In this document: piece after piece, positions 8,912 to 16,631 of the stretch
Position numbering within the stretch: the stretch's first letter is position 1
Layout of the letters: every line of letters begins with the position of its first letter
Assembly (NCBI GenBank): GCA_949287655.1
Contig: CASEHD010000002.1
Location: 1-64,000, forward strand
Direction: 5' to 3'
Origin: an uncultured Christensenella sp.
Lineage (GTDB): Bacteria > Bacillota > Clostridia > Christensenellales > UBA3700
DNA: 64,000 nt
Position numbers and translations under genes: made by a program
Notes under the pieces: generated by a model
Databases searched by the model: none
What the model saw: only the letters and a program-made list of their open reading frames with translations
What the model was told of the DNA's origin: nothing

Positions 8912-9732
8912 GAAAAATACTGGTCAGATGCTTTATCGGCATAATACTTATCCTGCTCTACCTGCCCATCGTATGGATGATTGTGTTCTCGTTCACGGAT
9001 ACCCCCTCTTTCAGTAACTGGAACGGCTTTACCTTCCAGAACTATATCGACCTGTTTACGGGGCAGAGCTCGAACGCAAGCCGTATAAACGAAGCGATTG
9101 TCAACACTCTGTTCGTAGGCGTTTTCACAAGCCTTCTGTCTACGATACTGGGCACTCTGGGCGCGATAGGTCTGCACGCTATCCACAATAAACGCGTAAA
9201 GGCCGCATACATGGTATCCAACCAGATACCTATGATAAACAGCGAGATCGTCACGGCTATATCCCTCGCGCTGCTGTTCAATCTGGTCGCTTCTACAATA
9301 AGCATATCGGACGGCACCTGGCTGGAAACGGCGATAAAACTTATACTCGCGCATACGACTTTCTGCACGCCTTACGTCCTTCTGAACGTCTTGCCTCGTC
9401 TGCAAAAGTCGGACAATAAGATATACGAAGCGGCGCTCGACCTGGGCTGTACGCCGGCAAAGGCGATGTTCAAGGTCGTCCTGCCCGACATCATGCCCGG
9501 CATAGTCGTCGGCGCGATCCTCGCGTTCACGCTGTCCATCGACGATTTCGTGATAACGAAAGTCAACGTGACCAGCTTCGAGACCCTGTCCACGATGCTG
9601 TACGGTCTGAAGAGCGGTAAACACCCGCTGCCTGCGGACATAAAATCTCTGTTCTCTATCATATTCTTCATCGTCTTTGCGGGAGTTATGATAATGTACA
9701 GACCCAAGAATCAGGCAAAAAGCAAGAAATGA
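8905..9732 (+). CDS. potC: Spermidine/putrescine ABC transporter permease PotC
   Basis: 275 residues, six membrane helices with the first at about 7-29. The EAA loop reads EAALDLGCTPAKAMFKVVLP and the phrase SIDDFVITKV near residue 212 is typical of PotC proteins. It overlaps potB by 7 bp and is followed after 46 bp by potD. It pairs with PotB in the inner-membrane channel. Confidence 0.93.
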   Translation: MVRKILVRCFIGIILILLYLPIVWMIVFSFTDTPSFSNWNGFTFQNYIDLFTGQSSNASRINEAIVNTLFVGVFTSLLSTILGTLGAIGLHAIHNKRVKAAYMVSNQIPMINSEIVTAISLALLFNLVASTISISDGTWLETAIKLILAHTTFCTPYVLLNVLPRLQKSDNKIYEAALDLGCTPAKAMFKVVLPDIMPGIVVGAILAFTLSIDDFVITKVNVTSFETLSTMLYGLKSGKHPLPADIKSLFSIIFFIVFAGVMIMYRPKNQAKSKK

Positions 9733-9778
9733 TCCGCATTAAGCGGCAACAAAAAAATATAAGTCAAGGAGTGCTTTT

Positions 9779-11119
9779 ATGAAAAAGAGAATCACGATCG
9801 CAGCAATGGTTCTGGTCCTAGCAATGGCAATCGTACTGCCTGTCGTTCTCACCGGCTGCCAGGACAGAGGCGAGATCCTTAAAGTTTATACCTGGTCCGA
9901 ATATCTCGGCGACGGTATCGCGGAAGAATTTGAGGATTACTATACCAAAGTAACCGGCAAGAAAGTCACCGTCAAAATCGACCTTTTCGACGAAAACGAA
10001 TTGATGTACACCCAGATCAATACGTCTAAAGCCGATTACGATGTCATCTGCCCGTCCGACTATATGATTGAAAAGATGATAAACGACGGTCTTCTTCTCA
10101 AACTCGAAGATATCTCCTCGTACGGTTACGAAGAGCTCGTCGATTACAGAGACGGTATGTCCGATCTCGTAATGAGCGGAGAGAACAATCTGTTCAAGTA
10201 CGACTACGACAAGGAGACCGGCGAATACAACGTATACAGCCGCACCTATATGTGGGGCACGATGGGCATCCTCTACGCAATGGATTCGACCGCGTATAAG
10301 AACAGCAGTTACGGCGTCTACTCCTCAATGCAAGAATATGTCGAAGCCAACGGTTGGTCTGTTTTCTCAGATCCCGCCATGAAAGACGTGTTCAAATTTA
10401 AGAACTCGATGAGAGACACTTACGTCGCTTCTTCCATCTATACTCTTCTCAACGAGAGATCTAAGTACTACACACCGTCGACGACTGTCTCAAGCGCCCT
10501 CAACGCTACCGACAGCGCGACCGTTGCGAAGATCGAAGAGATGATGCTTGAGCAGTACAAGCTGTCCAAAGGTCTTGAAAACGACGAAGGTAAAGAGGAA
10601 ATTATAAGCGGCGACATAGATATGGTTCTTCAGTGGGCGGGCGACGCGCTTTATGCAATGACCAGCCTGCAGGAGGAACTCGGCTTGTCCAGACCTCTTA
10701 ACTACTTTGTTCCTTACGAAGGTTCCAACATCTTCAGCGACGGTTGGTGCATTCCCAAGTACGCAAAGAACATCGAAGCGGCAAACCTTTGGATCAACTT
10801 CATGTGCCGTCCCGACATCGCTGTAAGGAATATGGATTACATCTGCTACACTTCGGGAGTTGCTTCTCAGGAAGCTTTCGATTACCTGGTTGAAAATTGG
10901 GAAAGCGATGACAGCGACGCTATAGCGGTCGACCTCTCCTACTTCTTCGGCACGGATTGCGATTTTAACACCACAATCATGATCGCTCCCGAAGATTACG
11001 ACGCTTTCACAGCTCTGTTCCCGACCCGGGAAGTTATCGACAGATGCGCGGTAATGCTCGATTTCGGCGCTGCGACAGCGGATATGAACAGACTGTGGAG
11101 AGACGTTACGGGACAATAA
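9779..11119 (+). CDS. potD: Polyamine-binding lipoprotein of ABC transporter
   Basis: 446 residues. A signal peptide ends in the lipobox LTGC (Cys at about 27), so the mature protein is tethered to the outer face of the membrane. The mature part starts with LKVYTWSEYLGDGIAEEF, the characteristic opening of PotD/PotF binding proteins, followed by YDVICPSDYMIEKMI and later WAGDALYAM and WCIPKYAKN. It is longer than E. coli PotD (348), owing to a central insertion around residues 180-270 and extra C-terminal sequence. Last gene of the pot operon, with a strong terminator 28 bp downstream. Confidence 0.92.
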   Translation: MKKRITIAAMVLVLAMAIVLPVVLTGCQDRGEILKVYTWSEYLGDGIAEEFEDYYTKVTGKKVTVKIDLFDENELMYTQINTSKADYDVICPSDYMIEKMINDGLLLKLEDISSYGYEELVDYRDGMSDLVMSGENNLFKYDYDKETGEYNVYSRTYMWGTMGILYAMDSTAYKNSSYGVYSSMQEYVEANGWSVFSDPAMKDVFKFKNSMRDTYVASSIYTLLNERSKYYTPSTTVSSALNATDSATVAKIEEMMLEQYKLSKGLENDEGKEEIISGDIDMVLQWAGDALYAMTSLQEELGLSRPLNYFVPYEGSNIFSDGWCIPKYAKNIEAANLWINFMCRPDIAVRNMDYICYTSGVASQEAFDYLVENWESDDSDAIAVDLSYFFGTDCDFNTTIMIAPEDYDAFTALFPTREVIDRCAVMLDFGAATADMNRLWRDVTGQ

Positions 11120-11146
11120 GCAAACGCTGACGTTAAAAAACAAACC

Positions 11147-11172
11147 GACCTGCCTTAACGGCAGGTCTTTTT
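11147..11172 (+). terminator. Intrinsic terminator of the pot operon
   Basis: GACCTGCC (11147-11154), loop TTAAC, GGCAGGTC (11160-11167), then five T residues. Confidence 0.9.
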
Positions 11173-11199
11173 CGCGAACATCACTCATAAAAAGAATTA

Positions 11200-11870
11200 T
11201 TCAAAGTATCAAAAACACGTTAGCCAAGGGAATTTGCCGCTTTAAACCTTGCCCGCATTATTCAGATGAGGCACTTAAGGAGTTAAAGAGTTCTGTCTTC
11301 TCAAACACGTCGGCGTTTTTCCGCGTCCGTTACGACGTGCCTTGAGTGTATGCGAAAAACATTGTTTACCTCAACGTTTTTCTGTTCTTCGCACTATGCC
11401 GTCAACTGTGACGGGGTCTTCCGAGGTTAAAGCTCAATTACCGCGCCGGACTACTTGCGGATAGCGTTTCCGGCTCATTTTAACGGCTTTTTAGCCGTGA
11501 AGAAAGCGCTCGGGTTTTTCATCGCTCTTTACCGTACGGCGTTTTTATGTCTCCCGACCGAGTTTAAAGACGCCTGTGCTTTTTATAACTCCGATCGAAA
11601 AACGTCGACATGTATCCGTTTTTCAGACTTTTCGTATTTATTGTTATCGACGCTGCCGCGTTTCACGCAGACCTCCTCTTCCGACGCATCGCCTTTGTCC
11701 CGCAAGACCCGCAGCCCTTCACAGACTTATCCGCTCTTTCCGTTTCCGTCCGGTTTTGCCGACGTTTGAACCGCTGCTTCGCTAAGATAACCGAACGCCT
11801 TTAAAGAGATGACCATACGCTGACTGTCGACAAGCACAGATATATCGCGTTTGCAATGTCTGCGACATAA
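11200..11870 (+). ncRNA. Candidate structured non-coding RNA
   Basis: About 670 bp without a credible gene lie between two terminators. Several nested and sequential helices can be read by eye: CACTTAAGG 11272-11280 with CCTTGAGTG 11340-11348, enclosing CACGTCG 11306-11312 with CGACGTG 11333-11339, whose 3' strands are directly adjacent; TGCGAA 11351-11356 with TTCGCA 11388-11393; CCGTCA-ACTG-TGACGG 11399-11414; CCGC/GCGG 11441-11460; ACGGC/GCCGT 11483-11498. A plus-strand transcript would end at the terminator at 11876-11906. No tmRNA, RNase P or SRP motif was recognised, and the strand is a guess based on the terminator's T-tract. An alternative is an accumulation of repeats without function. 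Confidence 0.4.
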
Positions 11871-11875
11871 AAAAT

Positions 11876-11906
11876 ACCGACGCGTTAAAGCGTCGGTGAT
11901 TTTTTA
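11876..11906. terminator. Bidirectional intrinsic terminator
   Basis: ACCGACGC (11876-11883), loop GTTAAA, GCGTCGGT (11890-11897). On the minus strand it is followed by a T-rich run just after the lipoprotein gene; on the plus strand it is followed by GA and six T residues, so it can also end transcripts from the gene-free region. Confidence 0.85.
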
Positions 11907-11918
11907 AATTAATACCGC

Positions 11919-14648
11919 TTAGTCGATGGTCACGACCGCAACGCCTCTGTAAGACCCGTTGCTGAACACGATGACTACCGTGCCTTCGGTGGTCTGGTTG
12001 CCGCAGATCATATATCCGCTGACCGCAGCGCCTTCCTCAACCTTGTTGGTCGCGGTAATTGTCTTGACGGAGCCGTCTGCCGCAACGCAGCGCGCGACCG
12101 ACTTAATCTCCGCGCCCGGGCTGACCGTCAGCTCTTCGTCTGAAACGTAAAGATTGTTCTTTAAGACCGCGTTTCTGATCGGATTCTCGCCGCCGATAAC
12201 GCCGAACGCATCGCCGAGATTTGTTGCGAGAGTCTGTCCGATATCAGCAAGAGCAACGTAAGTCGAAAGACCTTTGTCTGTTCTGTTTTCGCTGTCGCCC
12301 AGCGTTTCATCGTAATAGTAAACGTTTGTCAACGTAGCCTCTTTGTCGTTATTTCCCGCGAAACCTCCGTCTCCTGCGGGAGCACCTGTGGTAATGCCTC
12401 CTATACTGTAAGCGTTGGTGACCGTACCTGCATTGTGTCCTACAAAACCGCCGACGTACTTGGGCGAAGTCGCCTTAACGTTCGCGTAAGAGTTTTCAAT
12501 GCTGCCCGCGTTGTAGCCGACAAAGCCGCCGACCGCGCTATTTGCGTTTCTACCCGCAGAACTTACCGTATTGCGTTTTGCGTAGTCGTTGCTGTAATTT
12601 GCACCCGCATAGCTCAGCGTGATCGTGCCGGAGTTGTAACCGACAAAGCCGCCAGCATAGTTGGGGCTGTCGAGCGTAACGCTGCTGCTGCCTACCACGT
12701 TGCCGACGGAGTTGCTGCCGATGACCGTGCCTGCGTTGCAGCCGACGAAGCCGCCTGCGTAAGACTCTTTGATCTGAGGTTCGTCTTCTTCCGTCTCGCT
12801 CACGTTTGCGGTAACGTTGCCCTTTGCGGTCGAATAAGATATCGTCGCGCCCGTCGCGTTTTTGCCCGCGAAGCCGCCCGCGACCGCCGCCGTAACGTCC
12901 GCAACGGACTGCGAAGCGGTAACTGTGCCGTTATTCAGACCTACCGCGCCGCCCGCCGTCGCGAATTTCGCGTTTACGCTGCCGATAACCACGCAGTCGG
13001 AAACCGTGCCGCCGTTTACGCCCGCGATAACGCCGGCGTAAGTCGCCGTTTCACTTGAAACCGTCGCGTTGGTAAGCTTAAGATTGGTTACCGTCGCGCC
13101 CGACTTTATCTCGCCGAAGAAGCCCGCGTTCGCGCCGTCCGCGATTATCGAAAGGTCGTCGATTATGAATTCCGCGCCGTCGAACTTGCCGCCGAAAGCT
13201 TCTACCGCAACCCATTCGTAGCCCTCGAAATCAATATTCGCGGTCTGCTTATATGAAGCGTCGGGTTCTTTATAAATATATGCCAGCTCCGCCGCGGAAG
13301 AGATCATATAGTTGCCGCCGTCGTCCTTAAGAGGAGTCTTATAGCTGAGATATTTGTCCTCCGCCTTTACCGCGGTACCCGCGATCACGCCGTTGCCGCT
13401 TCTCGAAGAAGAGACCTCTACGGTGAAGCGTTTGCCGTAATATGCGTTGTTCAGAATATATTCGGTGACATTGTCTTCTCCCGCCTTGCGGAAAGTCGAA
13501 TCTATCACGTAAGCATATGTCGTCGTACCGTCGCCTTCGGTCACGGTGAGCTTTTGCATATCGCTTTCGCTTTCAAGGTTAAAGGTCACTCTCTGCGCCG
13601 AAAGAAGCGCGTTGCCGTCAGAATCGTACGGGGTCATAACGAGGGTGAACGACTCGATAAGTTCAAGCTGCTTGTCGGTAGCCGTCCAGCTCGCGCTGAC
13701 CGTGCCGTCGCCGTTCTCGACGAGGATAAGGCTGCCCTCTTCCAGTTGAGGAAGCTTGTAGATCACGAAATCTTCGTTGACGTCGCTGATCGCGCTGTCC
13801 TGATAGACTTCTCCGTCGCCGATCGTCTTTATATGAACGGTATATTCTCCCGGTGTTTCGATATTGAAATTGGTGAGCAGTACGCTTACGCTCGTGCTCG
13901 TCGAAGCGGTCACGATCGTCGAATAGACCTCGTCCGCGTTTGCTTTGTTTCTCGCTTCGAGATAATATGAAGTCGCGTTTGAAACAGAGTTCCAGTAAAC
14001 TCTCGTACTGGTGATACTGCTGAGTACGGGGGTCGCAAGCGTAGCCGAATTGACGAACACGCATGCGTCGCTGTAAGCGCTGTCGCTCTTTTCAGAACCT
14101 TCCGGAGCCGTAGCCCTTACCTCTATCGTAAAGCTGCCCGGATCTCCGTACACGTCTTTGGAAAGGGTGTAAGTCGTCCCGCTTACTTCTGAAAGCTCAA
14201 TGATCGCGCCGTCCGCGCTGATATCTTTATCCGTATATCTGACTCTTACCGCATACGCGCTCGCTCCCTCGACCGCGTTCCAGCTGACGACCTTTGTAAG
14301 CTCGTCGTAAGTCACGACCGGCTTGTCCAGCATCTCCGAAACGACGTAAAGATACGTTTCGCTGTACTCGCTGTACTTTTCGCCGCTGTACGCCCTTACG
14401 CGGATCTCGTAAGTGCCGGTCTCGGCAACCTCGACGAAATACATCGCGTCTTTGGTCTTTACGGGCTCTCCTCCGTCGATAACGACCTCGTATCCTTCCG
14501 CGCCGTCAACAGCCTGCCAGGTCAGCACGTTTCCGCTCATCTCAAGATCGGCGGGCGCTTTGAGACCGTCGTTGTCGCACGCCGCAAGTCCTATTGCGAG
14601 GCAAGCGATCAGCAGCAAAACAGTTGTGATAACAATTCTTTTTTTCAT
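11919..14648 (-). CDS. Surface lipoprotein with Fn3-like domains and GLUG repeats
   Basis: 909 residues. A signal peptide ends with the lipobox LAAC (Cys at about 24). Residues about 30-300 contain three Fn3-like modules, each with a repeated W-x-AV-x-GA-x-x-Y text (LTWQAVDGAEGYEV, VSWNAVEGASAYAV, VYWNSVSNATSYYL). From about 540 to 790 there are repeated GLUG-type units of the form GGFVGYNSGTI, GGFVGHNAGTV, each about 30-60 residues apart, which usually build beta-helix adhesin stalks. The C-terminal hundred residues look like another beta-rich domain. No catalytic motif is visible. It is probably an adhesin or glycan-binding surface protein; it is monocistronic, flanked by a bidirectional terminator. 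Confidence 0.8.
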   Translation of the reverse strand: MKKRIVITTVLLLIACLAIGLAACDNDGLKAPADLEMSGNVLTWQAVDGAEGYEVVIDGGEPVKTKDAMYFVEVAETGTYEIRVRAYSGEKYSEYSETYLYVVSEMLDKPVVTYDELTKVVSWNAVEGASAYAVRVRYTDKDISADGAIIELSEVSGTTYTLSKDVYGDPGSFTIEVRATAPEGSEKSDSAYSDACVFVNSATLATPVLSSITSTRVYWNSVSNATSYYLEARNKANADEVYSTIVTASTSTSVSVLLTNFNIETPGEYTVHIKTIGDGEVYQDSAISDVNEDFVIYKLPQLEEGSLILVENGDGTVSASWTATDKQLELIESFTLVMTPYDSDGNALLSAQRVTFNLESESDMQKLTVTEGDGTTTYAYVIDSTFRKAGEDNVTEYILNNAYYGKRFTVEVSSSRSGNGVIAGTAVKAEDKYLSYKTPLKDDGGNYMISSAAELAYIYKEPDASYKQTANIDFEGYEWVAVEAFGGKFDGAEFIIDDLSIIADGANAGFFGEIKSGATVTNLKLTNATVSSETATYAGVIAGVNGGTVSDCVVIGSVNAKFATAGGAVGLNNGTVTASQSVADVTAAVAGGFAGKNATGATISYSTAKGNVTANVSETEEDEPQIKESYAGGFVGCNAGTVIGSNSVGNVVGSSSVTLDSPNYAGGFVGYNSGTITLSYAGANYSNDYAKRNTVSSAGRNANSAVGGFVGYNAGSIENSYANVKATSPKYVGGFVGHNAGTVTNAYSIGGITTGAPAGDGGFAGNNDKEATLTNVYYYDETLGDSENRTDKGLSTYVALADIGQTLATNLGDAFGVIGGENPIRNAVLKNNLYVSDEELTVSPGAEIKSVARCVAADGSVKTITATNKVEEGAAVSGYMICGNQTTEGTVVIVFSNGSYRGVAVVTID

Positions 14649-15003
14649 AAATACTTCCTTATAGTAAGCATTTTGTCAAACTATGCATATCTATCATAAC
14701 AAAGTTCAACATAAAATACAAGTATTATAATATTATTATTTTTATTAAGGAAGATAATATCCGTATAATAGTTTTGCCGGTTAAACTGCCGGTCCCGGGG
14801 CTCTTTCGGACATCTCTGATAACAATGCCGCGGCGCGCTTTCCCTTCCCGCAGAGGTTTCAAAGCGGCGCGCGTTCCGGCTCGTTGCTCCGCCGGTACGG
14901 TCGGCTTCGCAAGCGGCGGCGCAAAACGCCTTTGATATTTTACGTCTTTCTGCACAAACTTTTTATGAACCGCTAAGTAAAAATGCGAAAAACCGGCTTT
15001 GCA
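14649..15003. other. Intergenic region between divergent genes
   Basis: An AT-rich part (14649-14760), holding a possible extended -10 ATCATA (minus-strand TATGAT, 14693-14698) for the lipoprotein gene, is followed by a GC-rich part (14770-14935) with imperfect inverted repeats such as GCGCGCTTT and AAAGCGGCGCGC. A minus-strand frame at 14725-14955 has no ribosome binding site or recognisable domain and is not called. Confidence 0.45.
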
Positions 15004-15032
15004 TTGACTTATAAAGTTTTGTGTGGTATATT
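15004..15032 (+). promoter_or_regulatory. Sigma-A type promoter of plsC
   Basis: TTGACT (15004-15009), 17-bp spacer, TATATT (15027-15032). The start point expected about seven bases downstream coincides with the ATG at 15039. Confidence 0.8.
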
Positions 15033-15038
15033 GAATTT

Positions 15039-16019
15039 ATGGCAGTCAGAAGAAATATCTCACAAAAAGACCTGCTCGCAGAAGACAAAAAGCCGCTCAG
15101 CGAAAGAAACGCAGAAGAAAAAGCAGAAAAAACGGCTGAATCCGACGAGAAAGGCGAAAAAAAGAAAAAAGAAAAAACGCACATCATTCCGGTGGGCGAT
15201 AAAATGGAATATCCGGAAAACGAAGACGAACATATGATGGAAAGCAACACTTTCCTCGACATCGTTTTCGACGAAAATTTTGAATACATCATAAGAAATC
15301 CGATCAAAAAATTCTTCGGATGTCTTTTGTGGATGTTCGGCATGACGGTCTTGCCGATCATCACTTTCTTTATGTACGGCTTCAAGGTCAAGAACAAAAA
15401 ATACATCAGGCGCATCATAAAGTCGGGCTCAGGCGCGCTGACTGTGAGCAACCACGTGCATATGATGGACTGCGTTATGGCATGCCAGGCCAACTGGCCC
15501 AAGATGAGCTACCTGCCCACCCTGCACACAACCTTTCAGTTGCCTTACGTCAGGCATATCGTTCACCTGCTGAACGCCTTCCCGATCCCCAATACGACCG
15601 CCGGCACAAAGAAATTCATTGAGGAAATGGACGGTCTGCTGCAACGCGGCAAATTCGTGCACTTCTTCCCCGAAGGCGCTCTGTGGCCGTGGTACGATAA
15701 GATAAGGACGTTCAAGCCCGGCGCTTTCCACTTTGCTGTCAAGAACAACGTCCCCGTGATACCGCTCGCGATAAAATACCGCCCGCGCAAACTCACAAAG
15801 ATATTCAGCAAACACCCGCTGGTCAGCATTGAGGTGCTTCCTCCCGTATATCCCAACACGGAGCTCCCGACCAAAAAGAGCGTTTACGACCTGACCCAGC
15901 GCGTGCACGACGCGATCGCCCAGTGTGTGGAATACAACAACGAAAAGTATTTTCCTCCAAAAGTCAAGAAAAAGCGCTTCTGGCAACGCTCCGCAAAAGA
16001 CGAGATCGCAGAAAAATAA
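15039..16019 (+). CDS. plsC: 1-acyl-sn-glycerol-3-phosphate acyltransferase family protein
   Basis: 326 residues. It transfers an acyl chain to lysophosphatidate in phospholipid synthesis at the membrane. A charged, Lys/Glu-rich N-terminal extension of about 65 residues precedes a hydrophobic segment (about 88-115) and the PlsC domain: NHVHMMD is the NHx4D catalytic motif, FPEGALWP is the second conserved motif, and PVIPLAIKY the last. The N-terminal extension is unusual for PlsC. The ATG at 15039 lies at the predicted transcription start, and neither it nor the in-frame GTG at 15021 has a Shine-Dalgarno site, so this mRNA may be leaderless. Another lysophospholipid acyltransferase substrate is possible. 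Confidence 0.85.
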   Translation: MAVRRNISQKDLLAEDKKPLSERNAEEKAEKTAESDEKGEKKKKEKTHIIPVGDKMEYPENEDEHMMESNTFLDIVFDENFEYIIRNPIKKFFGCLLWMFGMTVLPIITFFMYGFKVKNKKYIRRIIKSGSGALTVSNHVHMMDCVMACQANWPKMSYLPTLHTTFQLPYVRHIVHLLNAFPIPNTTAGTKKFIEEMDGLLQRGKFVHFFPEGALWPWYDKIRTFKPGAFHFAVKNNVPVIPLAIKYRPRKLTKIFSKHPLVSIEVLPPVYPNTELPTKKSVYDLTQRVHDAIAQCVEYNNEKYFPPKVKKKRFWQRSAKDEIAEK

Positions 16020-16036
16020 CAAAAACCGACTTTACC

Positions 16037-16062
16037 CCGCCGCATCCCGCGGCGGTTTTTTT
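16037..16062 (+). terminator. Intrinsic terminator of plsC
   Basis: CCGCCGC (16037-16043), loop ATCCC, GCGGCGG (16049-16055), then seven T residues. Confidence 0.93.
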
Positions 16063-16110
16063 AACTCCGTCAGAATCATCCCCCCCTCTGTTAAATGAAA
16101 AATACAAACT

Positions 16111-16235
16111 GCCGCAGGCAAGAATAAAAAAACGCAAGCGTCAGCGGTTTTGACCTGACAAATTTGAGTTCAGACAAGGCGCTGTTAAGGGGTAATACTC
16201 TTGCGGTATTACCCATTTGCAGCAACGAAGTATCA
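16111..16235. repeat. Truncated copy of the palindromic miniature element
   Basis: This segment matches the left and central parts of the 16401-16572 element, including AATACTCTTGCGGTATTACC and CAGCAACGAAGTATCA, with scattered substitutions. Its central hairpin (16181-16223) has accumulated mismatches, and the right arm is missing. The sequence from 16236 to 16400 is unrelated filler containing the small hairpin CAATACT-AGC-AGTATTG (16320-16336). Confidence 0.8.
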
Positions 16236-16400
16236 TCACTCCAAAAATATCTTCGAAGTGTTATTTGCCAAAGGATACTTAGGCGAGTGTGGCTGTGGGC
16301 GAGACGGTTTCGTTGCAGGCAATACTAGCAGTATTGTCAAGGCGTTTACACCACCTACGGCAAAAACTACCCCTCTATAACTAAAAAGCAAGCATAAATC

Positions 16401-16572
16401 GCCGAAGGGAAGAATAAAAAACGCAAGCGCAAGCGTTTTTGACCTGACAAATTTAAGTTCAGACAAGGCGCTGCAAAGGGGTAATACTCTTGCGGTATTA
16501 CCCCTTTGCAGCAACGAAGTATCAACTTAAATTTGGCGGTCAAAATGTGTTTTTTTATTTTTTCCCTTCGGC
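16401..16572. repeat. 172-bp near-palindromic MITE-like element
   Basis: The element begins with GCCGAAGGGAA and ends with its reverse complement TTCCCTTCGGC. Further inward, an A-rich tract pairs with a T-rich tract, then GACC plus CAAATTTAAGTT (16441-16459) pairs with AACTTAAATTTG plus GGTC (16524-16541). The centre is an 18-bp stem, GCTGCAAAGGGGTAATAC (16470-16487) with its reverse complement ending at 16512. It has no coding capacity, so it is a miniature inverted-repeat element or a REP-like unit. Confidence 0.8.
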
Positions 16573-16574
16573 AA

Positions 16575-16608
16575 AAAATAAAAAAACAGGTCGGGTTGCC
16601 CCGACCTG
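16575..16608 (-). terminator. Intrinsic terminator of the GH3 gene
   Basis: On the minus strand CAGGTCGGG and CCCGACCTG pair (16587-16595 with 16600-16608), followed by a long T-rich tail (16575-16586). The tail abuts the right end of the palindromic element. Confidence 0.9.
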
Positions 16609-16631
16609 CCTTTTAGAAGGGGGTAGGCTAT

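Noticed and set aside
11400-11460. T-box, 6S or tmRNA signature in the gene-free interval
   Set aside because: The sequence AATTACCGCG is close to but not the T-box element GGNACCGCG, and neither the 6S bulge nor the tmRNA tRNA-like ends could be identified.
11455-11769. Plus-strand frame of 104 codons in the candidate RNA
   Set aside because: Overlapping frames in all three phases, Ser/Phe-rich composition and no SD site; looks like chance.
16236-16514. Minus-strand frame of 92 codons
   Set aside because: It lies within the palindromic repeats and has no domain or RBS.
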